From positions 107,836,221-107,900,220 of the forward strand of contig OX377202.1 of NCBI GenBank assembly GCA_947396885.1: a DNA stretch of 64,000 nucleotides, given 5' to 3'. Position 1 is the stretch's first letter. Every line of letters starts with the position of its first letter. Both the position numbers and the translations under genes were made by a program. This DNA comes from Heligmosomoides polygyrus polygyrus (taxonomy: Eukaryota; Nematoda; Chromadorea; Rhabditida; Heligmosomidae). The notes under the pieces are model-generated. The model saw only the letters and a program-made list of their open reading frames with translations. It did not search any database and was not told the DNA's origin. Of the stretch, positions 44,001 to 53,582 are shown piece after piece.

Positions 44001-47000
44001 AGTAGCTCTTCTCGTCGTTGACAGTCCTTTCGAACAGATTGTAGAATTCCTCCTTTTCTTCATCTGTGGCCGCAGATGTTGGAGCATATCCATTTATGAT
44101 GGAGATGGTTCCTTGATCTTTGGTTTCCAGACGAAGAACTGCTACTCGCGGACTGATGATCTTATAAGAGTCTACTAGGTGGTGCACTGTCGAATTGACG
44201 AGAAATCCAACTCCGCCAATATTCTTTCTGTCCACCTTTGCTCCGATAATGAGAAGCTCGTTGTGGTCGGTCCTTCTTATGGTTTCCGTTCTGCCTTTCG
44301 TTTCCTGCAGGGCGATAACGTCGTATGTGATGTTACGGCTTCTGTAAAGCAGTGTCCGAAGATCCTGCTCAGATGCGATCGAACGACAGTTATAAGTGCA
44401 GACGAATAGGCAGTTTCCGTGTCGTGGTGGGAGGGAGTTTCCGGTAGTCCGATTCCAATGACGTCCTGATAGTTTAACTCCGAGATTAGATGGCTCCTCG
44501 CCGTAGGTGGATGCAACCGACGTCGTAGAAGTCCACCTCCGGCGCGCGGAGGACTGGGGTGCGGGTTTAGTTGTTTGAGCCGTAGCGGTGGTCTGGTTAC
44601 TCACATGTTCCTGGCCAGGGATACAGGAGAGCCGCCCATACACAACAAAGCGTCGCGTACTGCGTGACCGTTTGTGCCTTTAGCCACCACAAAGTGATAT
44701 TCACCCCTTCACCGCGGTGAGGTGGCACATGAAGGGGGAAAAGCACTTTATTGCAAGAAAAGTAGAAATATTAAATGACGGTAGGAAAACGGAAACTCAG
44801 TTTCAGATTTTTTTAAGAACAACAGTTTCGCAGTTGTTGTTTTAGATCACATTAGATCATGCAACGTATTCACAATCTATTATCAGTTTAAGGCATCCTT
44901 CGTTGAGGACGTCGTACTCTTTCGTTCGTTGCTCATGTCTGGATCCTTGAAAGTGTTGCGCGAATGTAAATTTGTCGAGTGCGATGCGTTGACGAGCGAA
45001 GTTCTTCAGCATCTGTCCGAGGTACTTACAGTTTGGCCCCGCTTTCGGACTTAATATCTTATTTCACAATGTTATTTACGTAGATTCGTAATACCTTCTT
45101 CAATTGCTTGGTAATTCATAGAGCCCCTCCATCAAATATAAGAAGATTGTTATCGTGCATCAAGTGATGGCGGTTGAAGGAAAAGGCGCAGCTTTTTTCA
45201 TTTTGCTTTGCTAATCCGGACAAATGTCGATGAAAGATGAGAAGATGCCACCGATACGATATTATAAGCAGCATGTTCTGAACTACGCATGTTATAGCTT
45301 GGACAGCGCAAGATCGGGAAGCAAGCATAGCACTATGCCTCGCTCTCCTGGGCGACAAAACTACTGCTAGCAGGCGTATGTACCAGGAGGCGAAGAACAC
45401 GGTTAAAAAGTCCGTACCCGTAGTAAAGCCGCTCATTATGATGATCTCAACGATGAACTCGAAAGACGCGATGGTGGACGACATCTTTACCGACTTAACT
45501 GAAGCACGCCATCGTCAGACCGAGGACACCTAGAAATCCTTGGGTACCAACGATGAGAGCGGCCACCTACTGACGAACCGCAAGAGAGCTATGGAAATAT
45601 GGCATGACTAGTTCGAGAGAATTTCAACAAGTTCACATTAGTCTATTACTTGAGCCTGTCCTATGCGTGAAAAAATCCGTGTGCATGACGAGAGTCGTAG
45701 GCGAGGCTGCGTCCATTATGACCAATGGCAATGCCTCGTAACACTTTGGTGGCAGTGGGCGGTGGAACTGCGCCGCAGCGGCACGCAGTGAGGAATGCCC
45801 GAGTTATTCCTCGCTGCCACTGCCGGCAGCACTGCAGCAGTGGAAGTGTGTACTCCCCGTCACTGCCGCCTCCGCTGCCTCTGACGGTGCGACTCCGCCC
45901 CTACACGCTATTCCTCATCGCCGCTGCGGAGTGCAAGGGGCTGACGAAAAGTTTGAAGCATCTCTAAGGTCTGACATTGCATTTGGCGGTGGTCTAAGGT
46001 TCGTGGTGAACATATACGTAAACTAGCTTGGTACAAATAGCGACAAATGACAATCGTTTTAGGCGTCAAAAAAGATACTAGAGCGCTTTTAATCAAAGAT
46101 CTATGGAGCCTTCGTCCAACAGTAGCAGTGCATGCTGCTAAGTGCTGGCTCAAAACAAAGGAATTTGAAACTTGCCTCATCGTAGTGGAGACGAAAATTC
46201 TGGATGGCTGCTGTTATGCGCTTTAATCGTATTCGGAACTGCGCAATACCTCAGACTCGGTGTCTCTCAAACTCAACTTGTTGACAAGTTACGTGAAGCT
46301 AGTCTTCGGTGGTATGACCACGTTCTCCGCGCTAGAGATGACACCGTTCGGAAGATTGTCCTTAAGGTAGATGTACCCGGAAAACGCCCTTAACATGATC
46401 GAATGAAATGGCGCCACCATACCAGAGGAGCGGACCTTTCCTCTAAGCGGGACAAGCAAAGAAGATGATTAGATGATATTGCATTTCTGGTTATTTGAGT
46501 GGCTGCAGATGAATTAGGAAGGCGTGTGCTATTATATTTAGCGGTACAGTGCGTCTCGATATACTACATAACTGATCGTTTTACTTTCCCAATTTGCGCC
46601 AAGTACATCACTCATTGCACAGTAACGCTAGTTGGCGAGAGCACCATAGTTCGACCATATCGAGGATTTGATGAAAAATTCACCATATATTATATGTTTC
46701 GGATCTATTCTAGTCCGAGGGGCACCGAATTAAAAATTATGTATCAAATTGACTTGACACTCATAGAGAAGAACAGAATAGAGTCTAAAAAACAAAAAAG
46801 GAATCGAACAAACAAGAAAAATAAAAAAATAACCGCGGTTCAAAAGATGTTTCGGCGGGGAGGGCGCACATAAACGCTGCTGACCGCCGCCTGACATGTT
46901 ATAACACGAATCTAGTACGGTGAGGGGGCAAACAAAGCCGCATACTGCGTGCTGGCCGCCGTCTGACATGTTATAACACGGATCTAGCAAAGTGAGGGGC

Positions 47001-49866
47001 GCATAACGTTGCCTATTTACAACCGCGATGATGCTTTTTTTTCTTTGTGGAATTTGTCAGCTTAGGCCCTTGTCGCGATACCGATGAACCGCGATATATC
47101 TTCGCCCACATGCCAATGCCTTCGTCGCGGCTTGGGGGACATACACATGGTCCCATGATGGCAAGCGGTGTAGTCGCACAATACTCAAGACCACCGTAGG
47201 GTTGACCGCTGTCATAGCATGTGACGTGCCTGCAACCCACCATGACAGCTAAGGTAAAAAATGGAAAAGATAAAGGAAAGGAAAGGGAAAGAATCCGTTT
47301 AAGAAATTTATATGTAGTTGTAGTCTCATAAAGTAGCTCTCCCTAAATCAGTTGTTGTTGTAGTAATAAAAGAATAAATAAATAATTTGAAATCTTCTGT
47401 AGAACTACCAAAATCACATGGACTCTTGATGCAATTCCAAAAACCCTATTCTGTTATCTTAAAACAGCTCTGTGAGTGTCAAGCAATTTGTTGCATAATT
47501 TCTAATTCTGAGTCTCCCGGACTAGGATAGATTCGATATTTGTTCAAATTTTACTCACTCAATAATCTATTTGCAGTCGGCGCCAATTCTTCGAAAACTT
47601 GGAGTGTTGTCATGTAAGAAACCAAACGACGCTGATTTACTAACGTTCATTTCAACAATGGCTGCCAGATCGACACTTCATCTACAGGTTGTGTGCTTTA
47701 CAAAATTTATACTTGAACACAATTATCACGATTTAAGAAGTTTCTATGTCCCATGCTTTATTTGTTTGAAGTAGTGCTTCCACATTCTTTTAATACCCGG
47801 AAAGTTGGAAAAAGCTGGGAAATACCGGCGAAATTGTCAAAGGTTGCCTCTACGGGCAATATTTGGAGTTAGGTACGGTTCAAGGATAGTTTCTAGTTAG
47901 CTGACGGCGAGAGCGATCTTGGGGGAAGCACGTCACGCAAATGTGATACGACATATCGTAACCCAAACTTCTCCCAAGGTAAATTTGGGATGCCAAACAC
48001 TATGCTAATGGCCGTCTCACAGTTACGGTCAGCTTTCCCCACCTTATGTCGTTAGTTATGGTAGTCGTATCAGGGTCACCGATTTTGATGAACTAGTTCG
48101 AACTTTGAGAGGTTACATCATCACAGATATCACATCCGATTTTCTGAATTTGGTCAACTACTCTAGGATGCGATAAGTACCGTTCCGCAAGGTGGTAAAA
48201 GACACGAAGGAATGGGTCCGATGGAGCCAAAACTTTGTCTAAGTGGTTATTTTGGTGCTCATGATGAATAAGGTTCCGTTTCTGAAATTTTAGTGAATGA
48301 CGAGGATGTGTTGCAATAGATATGGGTCACGCTCACCAGTGCATACCCACCGTCACATACTTTGGCAACGACCATTCCGCCTTGTGGAAGGGCGCAGCTA
48401 CAGATTGAGTTTTGGGGTTCACTGCAGATCTAATATCCATAAGGCATGTAAAAATGTGTGATTGTAAAACAAGAAAAGAGCAATCGAACAGTGATTCAAC
48501 AATGATGTCGATACCAGGAAAGATTTGTTTCCAGCTTCTCAAATAACTCCTACACAGAGTTTGGGCAAAGTCGGTGGTCCTAACACGACTATCCATTAAG
48601 AAGGAAAACGGCCGTAATCGTCCAAAGGGACATTGCCATTGTGTTCAACATCCTGAATAACCTTTCTGGACGAAGTTTGGATGTACTGTATATCACTCTT
48701 GTTAAAATAGCATACCATCGGGTACCATTGAGTGACATTGTCGTCAACGTAATAAGACACACTTTTGCAGCAAAGCAGCGGACGGAAACATTCATGAAGC
48801 GTTCCGCTCACACATTCTCGAGTCTTGCCGGGGGCAAGCGGTAGAGGCACTGTACTCTTTCTAGTCGGGACGTACTGCTGCCATCTGCTTTCCCCCTTCT
48901 GTCTGCGCTCTAAATGGTTCCTGCCGCGTTCTGCTAAAGGGTAGACAGAAAGTTACGCAGGCAGATCGGCGGCAATAATGATTGTCACATCATTCCGTGC
49001 TGCCGGCGCCCAATAGTTTGCCGCAAAAGTGTGAAGGCCTTTACAAGTATATATTAGAGGAAGTATCACTGTAGTTTCCAATCGTTAGAAATAAAAATAA
49101 GGATAGAAATAATAAACACACAGGAAAACGTTACAAAGGTATTGTTGTTTTTCTCAAATAGATAGGCTTTAATGGCAACTTGAACTCGGGAGGAGCGTAA
49201 CACAAAGGTTCATCTGAAGACGAGACGGAACGTTACATGTCTTTGTTATGGAACTGTGCTTGATTTCTTTTTAAAGCCTTCTTTAGTATTTTCTTTACTT
49301 CTGTAAACGTTTTCTTTCGTAATTTTGTGTTTATATTGCACTAAACGACTGTGACCAACGTGGTTCGGTGTTCTGAAGGATGATTAAGGCTGTGGTTCAG
49401 CCCCGCCTGGTAATAGGCTTTAACCCGTGACATTACTTTCAAGATGTTTTACGATGTGTAATTCCCAGATTTCCAAAGCTTTGTGCGCAGCCCCAGGCCT
49501 CGATGCATTTTCTTGCATTTAACGTGAGTAAGTTCAGATAACGTGGAGAAGAGATCGTCGAGTTGGTAGCCTAGCCGCCTGCTACTTGTCACTAGTGCAC
49601 GATCACCGTGAAGCGATTAAAGGCAAGAAGGCACGATTTTTTGCAAAGACGTTCTCAGAGAACGAGGAAGGCGAGGAGATAGTCGTCTGGGAGCCTGACA
49701 CTTCGAAAACCGTTCGGATTCGAGTAAGTTATTGCCTAGCCGCGTATGTTGTTCAACTCGAAATATCCTCGTGTCCTAGGATTTCAACGATCATCAAAAA
49801 TACCGTACCCTCGGCTTCATAGTCGGACCGCGTCCGGTGCAGGAGCTTGAAGATGAGGTGGAATAA
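31952..49866 (+). CDS. F-box / leucine-rich protein gene, multi-exon (outer span)
   Basis: Exons by splice sites and phase: 31952-32080 (F-box: VFPTELLCRIFNYLELKERA), 32158-32279 (VCSRWRNILTSRDCPL), 39649-40128, 40256-40389, 40502-40645, 40723-40783, 44893-45021, 47577-47687, 49538-49723, 49780-49866 (ends QELEDEVE, TAA). From 39649 onward every junction keeps phase. Middle exons are leucine-rich (FSKLTTLILDNYGL, LIHLSNLEYFTLSHADMS, SGSLKVLRECKFVECDALTS, PILRKLGVLSC), as in FBXL-type substrate adaptors of SCF ubiquitin ligases. Problems: exon 2 ends in phase 2 but 39649 needs phase 1, so at least one exon is missing between them; the first coding exon is unknown; and exon 39649 has an extra T in the run 39879-39884. 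The linkage of F-box exons to the leucine-rich exons is inferred. Confidence 0.65.
32615..32698. repeat. 84-bp near-perfect palindrome
   Basis: TTAGATCC...GTACGACC|GGTCGTAC...GGATCTAA with two mismatched pairs in 42 and no loop. It can extrude as a cruciform. Confidence 0.9.
32700..33030. mobile_element. MITE, CACACTTCTGCGAC type
   Basis: AGGCCCATGCACACTTCTGC at the left pairs with GCAGAAGTGTGCATGGGCCT at the right. The interior is G+C-rich with further palindromes. Confidence 0.8.
33800..34735. repeat. Diverged ~180-bp tandem repeats and a poly-C run
   Basis: Absent from copy A. From 34100 to 34650 the words GAAAACGTCTGGGTATTTTCCG, GATCGATACTTCAAA and CGAACTTCATATTCG-like sequence recur about every 170-190 bp. 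34230-34330 is ATCAATATCGAT-rich. A run of more than 20 C lies at 34553-34573. No gene. Confidence 0.6.
34880..35110 (+). pseudogene. LINE reverse-transcriptase relic (copy B)
   Basis: Frames give FFERMYNHAAPGDPQVALP, EEVTEAIRLLRDKML and AGIDGVTVDMVKTEMYRPT, as before the RT core of RTE-type LINEs. Frameshifted; the rest of the LINE is missing. Confidence 0.65.
35335..35735 (-). mobile_element. CR1/Jockey-type LINE 3' end, minus strand
   Basis: Begins with (TTTA)n and continues like 12770-13080 (AAGCCTTTTRTAYTGCCTCAA, TTGCACAACG-like, CCACCTCTMGTGYTRGAAG). Only the 3' part is present. Confidence 0.65.
35846..36225 (+). other. Unrecognised open readings
   Basis: Two overlapping readings, TAMRRLVAVLTDGKFADTQD and, in another frame, EKTHEILKLFELLLKISILR / FTRLYDFSKSMCIVNGALSG. 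They could be one frameshifted protein fragment. No family named and no consistent splice sites. Confidence 0.3.
36244..37524 (+). mobile_element. Bandit-type mariner, copy 3
   Basis: 1281 bp, TTAGGTTGCAACG...GTTACAACCTAA, TA on both sides. The only plus-strand copy here and the least rearranged. Confidence 0.92.
36428..37447 (+). pseudogene. Mariner transposase, two nonsense codons only
   Basis: 339 codons from MDKRVIRGIYLYEF to VESEGFYFV, collinear throughout. TAA at codon 33 replaces Gln (36524-36526) and TGA at codon 161 replaces Arg (36908-36910). Otherwise open, with VTCDEKW, LLHDNARPHVARM and SPDLSPTDYHFFKHLGDF (D,D34D). The mariner family reference for the other copies in this window. 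Confidence 0.92.
37649..38110. mobile_element. Two further GCGACGCGAT-type palindromic elements
   Basis: 37649-37775: CATACCATCGCTCACCCCGA and its complement TCGGGGTGAGCGATGGTATG. 37795-38000: ACGCCGAGCGACGCGATGG with GATTGATCGCGATGG. Relative at 51405-51665. Confidence 0.7.
38111..38540 (+). other. Unrecognised open reading
   Basis: Reads ESKASETLNEKLKYAPLNIK, TARETHLRAKIKLAMDLGRA, then in another frame GQEHKESKAEDVSQRHNEDE, KMKEKLKKARSTLK; charged and helix-prone. A frameshift or missed intron near 38385 separates them. Lies in an intron-sized gap of the F-box gene. No function assigned. Confidence 0.3.
38650..39051. mobile_element. MITE, GGGCCCGTTTATACTTC type
   Basis: TAGGCCCGTTTATACTTC at the left pairs loosely with ATGTATAAACGGGCCTTA at the right. 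The interior is packed with CGACGCGAT and ATCGCGTCG words. Confidence 0.7.
39052..39172. mobile_element. MITE related to 31381-31518
   Basis: CTGCACGCGACGCGCGATTT at the left, CATGCACGTTAAACGCTCCC at the right; abuts the previous element. Confidence 0.6.
39486..39560. repeat. Fragment of the GGTGACACGTCTTCTGAACC minisatellite
   Basis: Reverse complement contains ACGTGTCTTCTGAACCCC and GACATCTGTGACACG, the unit of 55497-55720. Confidence 0.5.
40886..41034. repeat. (CATA)n microsatellite, ~150 bp
   Basis: About 37 uninterrupted copies, in intron 40784-44892 of the F-box gene. The open readings here encode only Tyr/Ile/His/Thr or Met/Tyr/Val/Cys repeats. Confidence 0.97.
41572..44737 (-). mobile_element. 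Full-length RTE-1-type LINE
   Basis: 3166 bp flanked by GAAAAGCACTTTA (41559-41571, 44738-44750). One long ORF, short 5' leader (ACCTCACCGCGGTGAAGG) and a short 3' end of AAGTAAGTAAGTAAA type rather than poly(A). It lies in an intron of the F-box gene, in the opposite orientation. The uniform ORF and intact duplication suggest recent insertion. Confidence 0.93.
41620..44643 (-). CDS. RTE retrotransposon protein: endonuclease plus reverse transcriptase
   Basis: 1007 residues, uninterrupted. The APE-type endonuclease (about residues 80-330) nicks target DNA: TYNCRSI (Asn ~84), LQETKG (Glu ~113), NGYAPTS, VVVGDFNAIVG (Asp ~221), EIDHVLTN and the GSDHRLV signature (~311-317). The reverse transcriptase (about 510-800) copies the element RNA from the nick: APGPDGI (~530), NNYRPISLLS, VFVDYRKAFDS (~656), GVRQGDTISPKLF (~714) and FADDIVLIS (~755, catalytic Asp pair). 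The C-terminus has WAGHLLRRKDDRW and RPLGRPPTRWADSF. Length fits RTE-1. No missing key residue was seen, so this copy may be active. It is unrelated to host gene function. Confidence 0.95.
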   Translation of the reverse strand: MYGRLSCIPGQEHVSNQTTATAQTTKPAPQSSARRRWTSTTSVASTYGEEPSNLGVKLSGRHWNRTTGNSLPPRHGNCLFVCTYNCRSIASEQDLRTLLYRSRNITYDVIALQETKGRTETIRRTDHNELLIIGAKVDRKNIGGVGFLVNSTVHHLVDSYKIISPRVAVLRLETKDQGTISIINGYAPTSAATDEEKEEFYNLFERTVNDEKSYYKVVVGDFNAIVGTNDHDEWRLGPHGTSSRNENGERLIDFLSACRLYHGNSMFKKPSNRRWIWESPNGETRSEIDHVLTNRRWSLFDVSVLPSFGTGSDHRLVRAKLTLKKRMFKRDTHKPAPVRIPTFKSEELEYAIKSYDWNLLEDPSEDYDLLSKGLLKCASSSCEATSPSASRLNAHAIKLLEQRRAVKLDPNASHLEKVTISKACRIAVKGSIQAYRRLKLLEAAGKGSSIKRWKRDLCDQKAIMSALVDKDGTTQTSRRAMEAIVQEFYTDLLRSSITVPKCLMPPAEEVPPILESEVAHAIRRMKPGTAPGPDGISANLLRAGGSAVCSLLAKHFNHYLRIGRIPDSWKESKTVLIFKKGQQEDINNYRPISLLSVVYKIFTKILLNRMERCLDEYQPVEQAGFRKDFTCMDHIQTVSQLIERSREYHLPLVLVFVDYRKAFDSVEINAVLNALVHAGIPSPYIRLLDECFSNTSTIIQLFDRKLKIPIGKGVRQGDTISPKLFTAALHDAMKDLNWDGKGNLVDGKRISNLRFADDIVLISTSTAEVEEMLNELNVAGMKIGLDMNMSKTQFMVNQWCDTGLVRLNGVALQQVDSYVYLGRELNMDNDLAPEIARRRRAAWAAFSSIREITDQVKDRGLRASIFNASVLPAMCYATETWPDNKAIARAMQTTHRALERCLLRTSLRQQWQEGLRSSELREKSQLADPLQYMKKSKYRWAGHLLRRKDDRWSLRVTEWLPRDHKRPLGRPPTRWADSFSRSFRERSLPHWMQAARDRAVWKSCGPR
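45180..46470 (+). pseudogene. RTE-like LINE remnants in two pieces
   Basis: 45370-45620: frame-broken reading YDDLNDELERRDGGRHLYRL, TEARHRQTED, GHLLTNRKRAMEIWHD, as between endonuclease and RT. 46250-46460: SQTQLVDKLREASLRWYDHV / LRARDDTVRKIVLKVDVPGK, the C-terminal region. The RT core is lost; a G+C-rich, partly palindromic block (45745-45940, CACTGCCGCC words) lies between. Intronic to the F-box gene. Confidence 0.65.
46471..47576. repeat. Intron sequence with a ~72-bp tandem duplication
   Basis: 46856-46930 and 46931-47000 share CTGACATGTTATAACACG.ATCTAG. Otherwise no gene seen. Confidence 0.5.
47688..49537. other. Intron, no gene recognised
   Basis: Minus-strand readings at 48850-48596 and 48596-48333 (e.g. 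VTQWYPMVCYFNKSDIQYIQ) have no family or splice support. 48860-49040 is G+C-rich, MITE-like. Confidence 0.4.
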
Positions 49867-50284
49867 CGTGAGAGAGGACGTATTCTCAGGAGGACTGGAT
49901 GCACTCGGTGTGGTGTATGCCAGATTATCGACTTTCATGTATTTACCTCATACGAGCACAGCTCACTGTTCCCCTGATTTGATCGGTTTGACCTGATTCA
50001 AAATTCTCCTCAACTTGCTAGTCATAGATGGTTGTTTTTATCATGCTACAAATATCTCAATCTCAAAGCATGTGAATCGGCACATGATTTGCACTGTTTT
50101 CGCTCCGCTCTCCCACGAGTTTTCCATTTGTTAACTTACCGCTTATTTCTTGTTATTTGTCGCCAATTCTACGGTTTCGTTCAACTCAATAATAAAGTGC
50201 AGTGATATATGTTGACTCTAATTCAGTCTCAAAGATACAAGGGATGTTTTAGAGCACCTCTTGGAGCAGAAGTGGATATCGTTT
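49867..50284. other. Non-coding
   Basis: 3' flank of the F-box gene; AATAAA-type signals near 50190 (AATAAAGTG). Nothing else seen. Confidence 0.45.
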
Positions 50285-51062
50285 TAGGATTTGAGCAGTC
50301 TATGTGTATGTGCCCAGTTGCAAAACGATGTCGTTTTAGCCAACATTCCAAACGACAATATTAAACAACAACTGGTCAGGAATAGGCTCTACGAAAACCA
50401 GTGCTTATCAGAAAGTTGTGTTACATGTCCATACGGCAAGGTCGGAGATTGTTCCCGGGAGGGAGCAGTCTATCAGATTGAGTGCCAAGCATGTAACTCC
50501 ACATGTATAGGGAAAACGGGGAGAAAACTAGCCATTCGAGTTAGAGAACACCTGGCTAGTAAACAACGGGGTAACATCAGAACACCTCTCGGAAAGCACA
50601 GAGCTGACCAGCATAACGACTTTGAGATAAAGTGCAAGGTGTTGGCGGTAGAAACAGAAATGTCGGCAAGGAAGGCATTAGAAGCATTCTGGATTTTTGC
50701 AAAAATCCTGGCATGAACGACGGTCAGAAACGCCCGTCAATTACGAATGATTTTCTGCCGTTTGTGCCAAAATGCGAGCTGTAGAATGGAAGGGCGCATG
50801 TGCAGGTCGTTATCTTTATCTTATACTATCCAGCACCGCACAGTAAGTCTCATTCGCGCGGTCGTAAAAAGAGTTGCGAAAGCACTCCATAGGTGGATCA
50901 AACATGAGTTTATCCCTCTTTGAATGGGTTTTCAGGGGTGATTTCTCTAAGGAAGCGAAACCGCTAGAGTGGGGATAGCGTTTGGTGGGGTAAATCGCTT
51001 ATCTAATAGTTGCACCAGGTTCAGGCCTCTGAAGACGAAGGGAGCCTCGAAACGTTAGGCCT
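50285..51062 (+). mobile_element. Penelope-like element 3' part: GIY-YIG domain and hammerhead-like motif
   Basis: The coding part ends at 50784. A zinc-binding-like cluster (NQCLSESCVTCPYGKVGDC) leads into a GIY-YIG-type nuclease: AVYQIECQACNSTCIGKTGR, KLAIRVREHL, TPLGKHRADQHNDF, ARKALEAFWI. One frameshift follows; the frame then gives CKNPGMNDGQKRPSIT and FVPKCEL, stop. The RT is missing (5'-truncated). At 51021-51062 a hairpin CAGGCCT...AGGCCTG encloses CTGAAGA, a short stem and GAAACGTT. Confidence 0.85.
51021..51062 (+). ncRNA. Hammerhead-ribozyme-like motif of a Penelope-like element
   Basis: Stem I CAGGCCT/AGGCCTG is 7 bp and perfect. It encloses CTGAAGA (CUGANGA core), a short stem II, GAAA, and AC/GT as a minimal stem III, then T at the cleavage position. 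One extra base sits between the core and stem II, as in the other copies in this window, so catalysis is uncertain. Hammerhead motifs are known in Penelope-like elements. Confidence 0.45.
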
Positions 51063-52740
51063 GGCAAATAAAGATCCACCGTAACAACCTCGAGCGGCAC
51101 AAGCAAAAATATTGACAACTATAGTGGAAGACTTTCGTTCAACTGATCTGTGAAGTGCCTGCTGGATATTTCCTTTGAGAAACTTAGAGAGCACACATCG
51201 TCTCACCATCGACCATGTGGGAGGTAGTCAGCCGACCGTCGAGAAGTCGATGATCTCTGTGCGAAGACAACCGTTCGGTAGAAGGAGTATACACTTGACG
51301 TGGTACAAGAGGCGTGCGCAACGCCAAGCTTTAGCTCGATCAAAACCCTTCAAAACCCGAAACATGGAATCTAAGACGTGAAAGTTGGTCATTCAGTGAT
51401 AGGCTATGTTGCTCACGCCGAGCGATGGTATGACATAGGCCTGGTATGAGCGATGAGCGAGCAGAAGAATAAGCAAAAAAAGCAAAGCAGAATGAAGGGG
51501 AGGGTTCGATGCCATGACAGACCGCACAAGCGGCATGCGCGTGTTTCCTCTCGTGGAGAGACAGAGTCTACGGTCGTCAGGGTCTGATAGGTCGTCAGAA
51601 TGAGTCTGATACGGTCTTGCCACGAATTGTGTCTGTTGCCCACACCATCGCTCATCCCTGAGCCCTGATTTATATAAGTAGAAGATGTAAAGATATGCGG
51701 TAAAGGGTACGAGAACGATGTCTTTGGAGGGAAAGGGCACAGTCGATACGACACCAATTAGCCCTTATTAATCTACACAGATTTTGTTTCGCAGACACAG
51801 GTGATTAAACCATTTTGATACCAAATAAGGTACGATAAATTACATTGCATATAACGGATTATAAGGCATATCGATCGCAGCAATTACAAACCACAATCGA
51901 GTAAGGCAGAATCATGGCACTTTTTTATGCATATCCAATGAGAATCAACAAGAATGAGGAGCTCTGCATGGGGATAAAGATAGATTAATAAGGGTATAAG
52001 AGGTGAAAAAATTCAGTAAAGGGTGCGAGAACGATGTCCATGGGGAAAAAGGACACAGTTGCTACCACTTGCGGCGGTCAGCGGCTCTGAAAGCGTTTAG
52101 GAGACGGTGCTTCAGCTTCTGCGTCTGCGTTGTCTTTGACCGCGGAGCCCCGCTCTCTTAAAGTTCTCATTTCTGAGTACCAAGAACATCCACGACAGAA
52201 TCAGTTTTCAATATTTATGAAGCTTGTGAGGTCAGTTCCAGGGTATTGTGGGCCACCTTGGTTTCCTTCCCTTGTTCAGACGCATGTATAAGCTGCATAA
52301 CCTGTCGTCACCTTGATCGTTGAGTTGTTCTAGCAGGAACCAGCAACATCTCCATTGGTCCATGTCCTGTGCCTGCTCCGTGACTCCTCCTCGCTTGGAC
52401 ACGACGACGAGGTTTTATCCTCTTTAACAAAACAAAGCGAACACAGTTTAACAATAACAATATTTACTTGCAAACAACGGCACAAGTCACGCTATAATAT
52501 GCATAAATGAAATGAACGGACAGCCAAGCCCAGCCAGGTGACCCTCGCTTGCGTCGATTTCGAAACTTCTTAGCGCAAACGTCGCCCAGACAAATCGGAG
52601 CCTATAAGGAGGAGGAAGAGGCAGATAGGAATGATCACTTCAGGATCAGTCAGAAGACGACTGTCTTGGGTCTCAGGCCAGGCACGAAGTGCATTCGCAA
52701 ATTTCGAGCTCCACAGCGGTGCTCGTATGTTTGCAGTAGC
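51063..52740. other. No gene recognised; MITE remnant 51405-51665
   Basis: 51405-51440 (CTCACGCCGAGCGATGGTATGACATAGG) and 51645-51660 (CCATCGCTCATC) match the element at 37649-37775. The reading near 51290-51380 (WYKRRAQRQALARSKPFKTR) is basic but unassigned. Confidence 0.4.
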
Positions 52741-53000
52741 CTCTGGTTTCTGTGACCCAAAAATGCTCATACCTTGGTGCTTGGTATACTGTTACCGAAC
52801 GGCTGGAAATGATCACCCATATTTGGAGTGCTATCTTCTTTTGTACATATGCTTTTGATGATTCTCGTTTCTCCGTACTGACATATTTATTCCAACATGC
52901 GTGTCCTCCCTTCTATGCCATCGCCTGGGGTGCGTATCAGTTTAAAGAGGCCTTTGAGGTACAGGGTCCGCCCTGGGATCGTGCACATAGAAGGTTGTAG
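52741..53000 (+). other. Possible membrane-protein exon, unrecognised
   Basis: Reads YTVTERLEMITHIWSAIFFC, then YLFQHACPPFYAIAWGAYQF before a GAG|GTACAG donor. Hydrophobic stretches suggest one or two membrane segments. No acceptor in matching phase was found. Confidence 0.25.
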
Positions 53001-53504
53001 ACCAAGCGCATTACGCTCATGAGCCACGGTAGATTTTTGTTTTCGCGTTCTTTGAAAGCAGCATAGGCATTATTCTTCTTTTGCTAAATATGTATATGCT
53101 GGGCTAGTCTTCCGACAAACTAGGTGCCAGTCCCTCGTTTAATTTGTTTTTAATTTTCGAATTCAGAGTTCCAATAGATATGTTTTTATGTAGTGTAAAT
53201 GGTGGATACGTGCAGCAGGGATACCAGATTTTTTAAGAGACCAAGTTGTTGGGTGATCAAAGTTTTATGGTGTTCACAAATTCTAAAACCATAGTGAGAC
53301 CACTCCGGACTCTTCGACTTCCAGTTTCCTCCTTGCGCTTTTCTTCCTTCTAAAATTGATGGATGTGTGTTCTTATTTTTCGACGGCACTTTTATCGACT
53401 AATTTTCAAGAAGTTTTTTTTGCGTTAGTTGCTGTTTTAACAATTTGCTAGTGTATGTCTACTATATTTGCTACCGTGTTTGAGCGCGTCCTATGACGTA
53501 TATA
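53001..53504. other. Non-coding
   Basis: Nothing recognised. Confidence 0.4.
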
Positions 53505-53505
53505 A

Positions 53506-53580
<75 letters not shown>

Positions 53581-53582
53581 AT
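53505..53582. repeat. (AATA)n microsatellite
   Basis: About 78 bp of uninterrupted AATA; may be the tail of an otherwise unrecognised LINE. Confidence 0.95.

Noticed and set aside
48333..48850. Minus-strand pair of readings as a gene
   Set aside because: No motif, no splice sites in phase, and they lie in the intron of a gene on the other strand.
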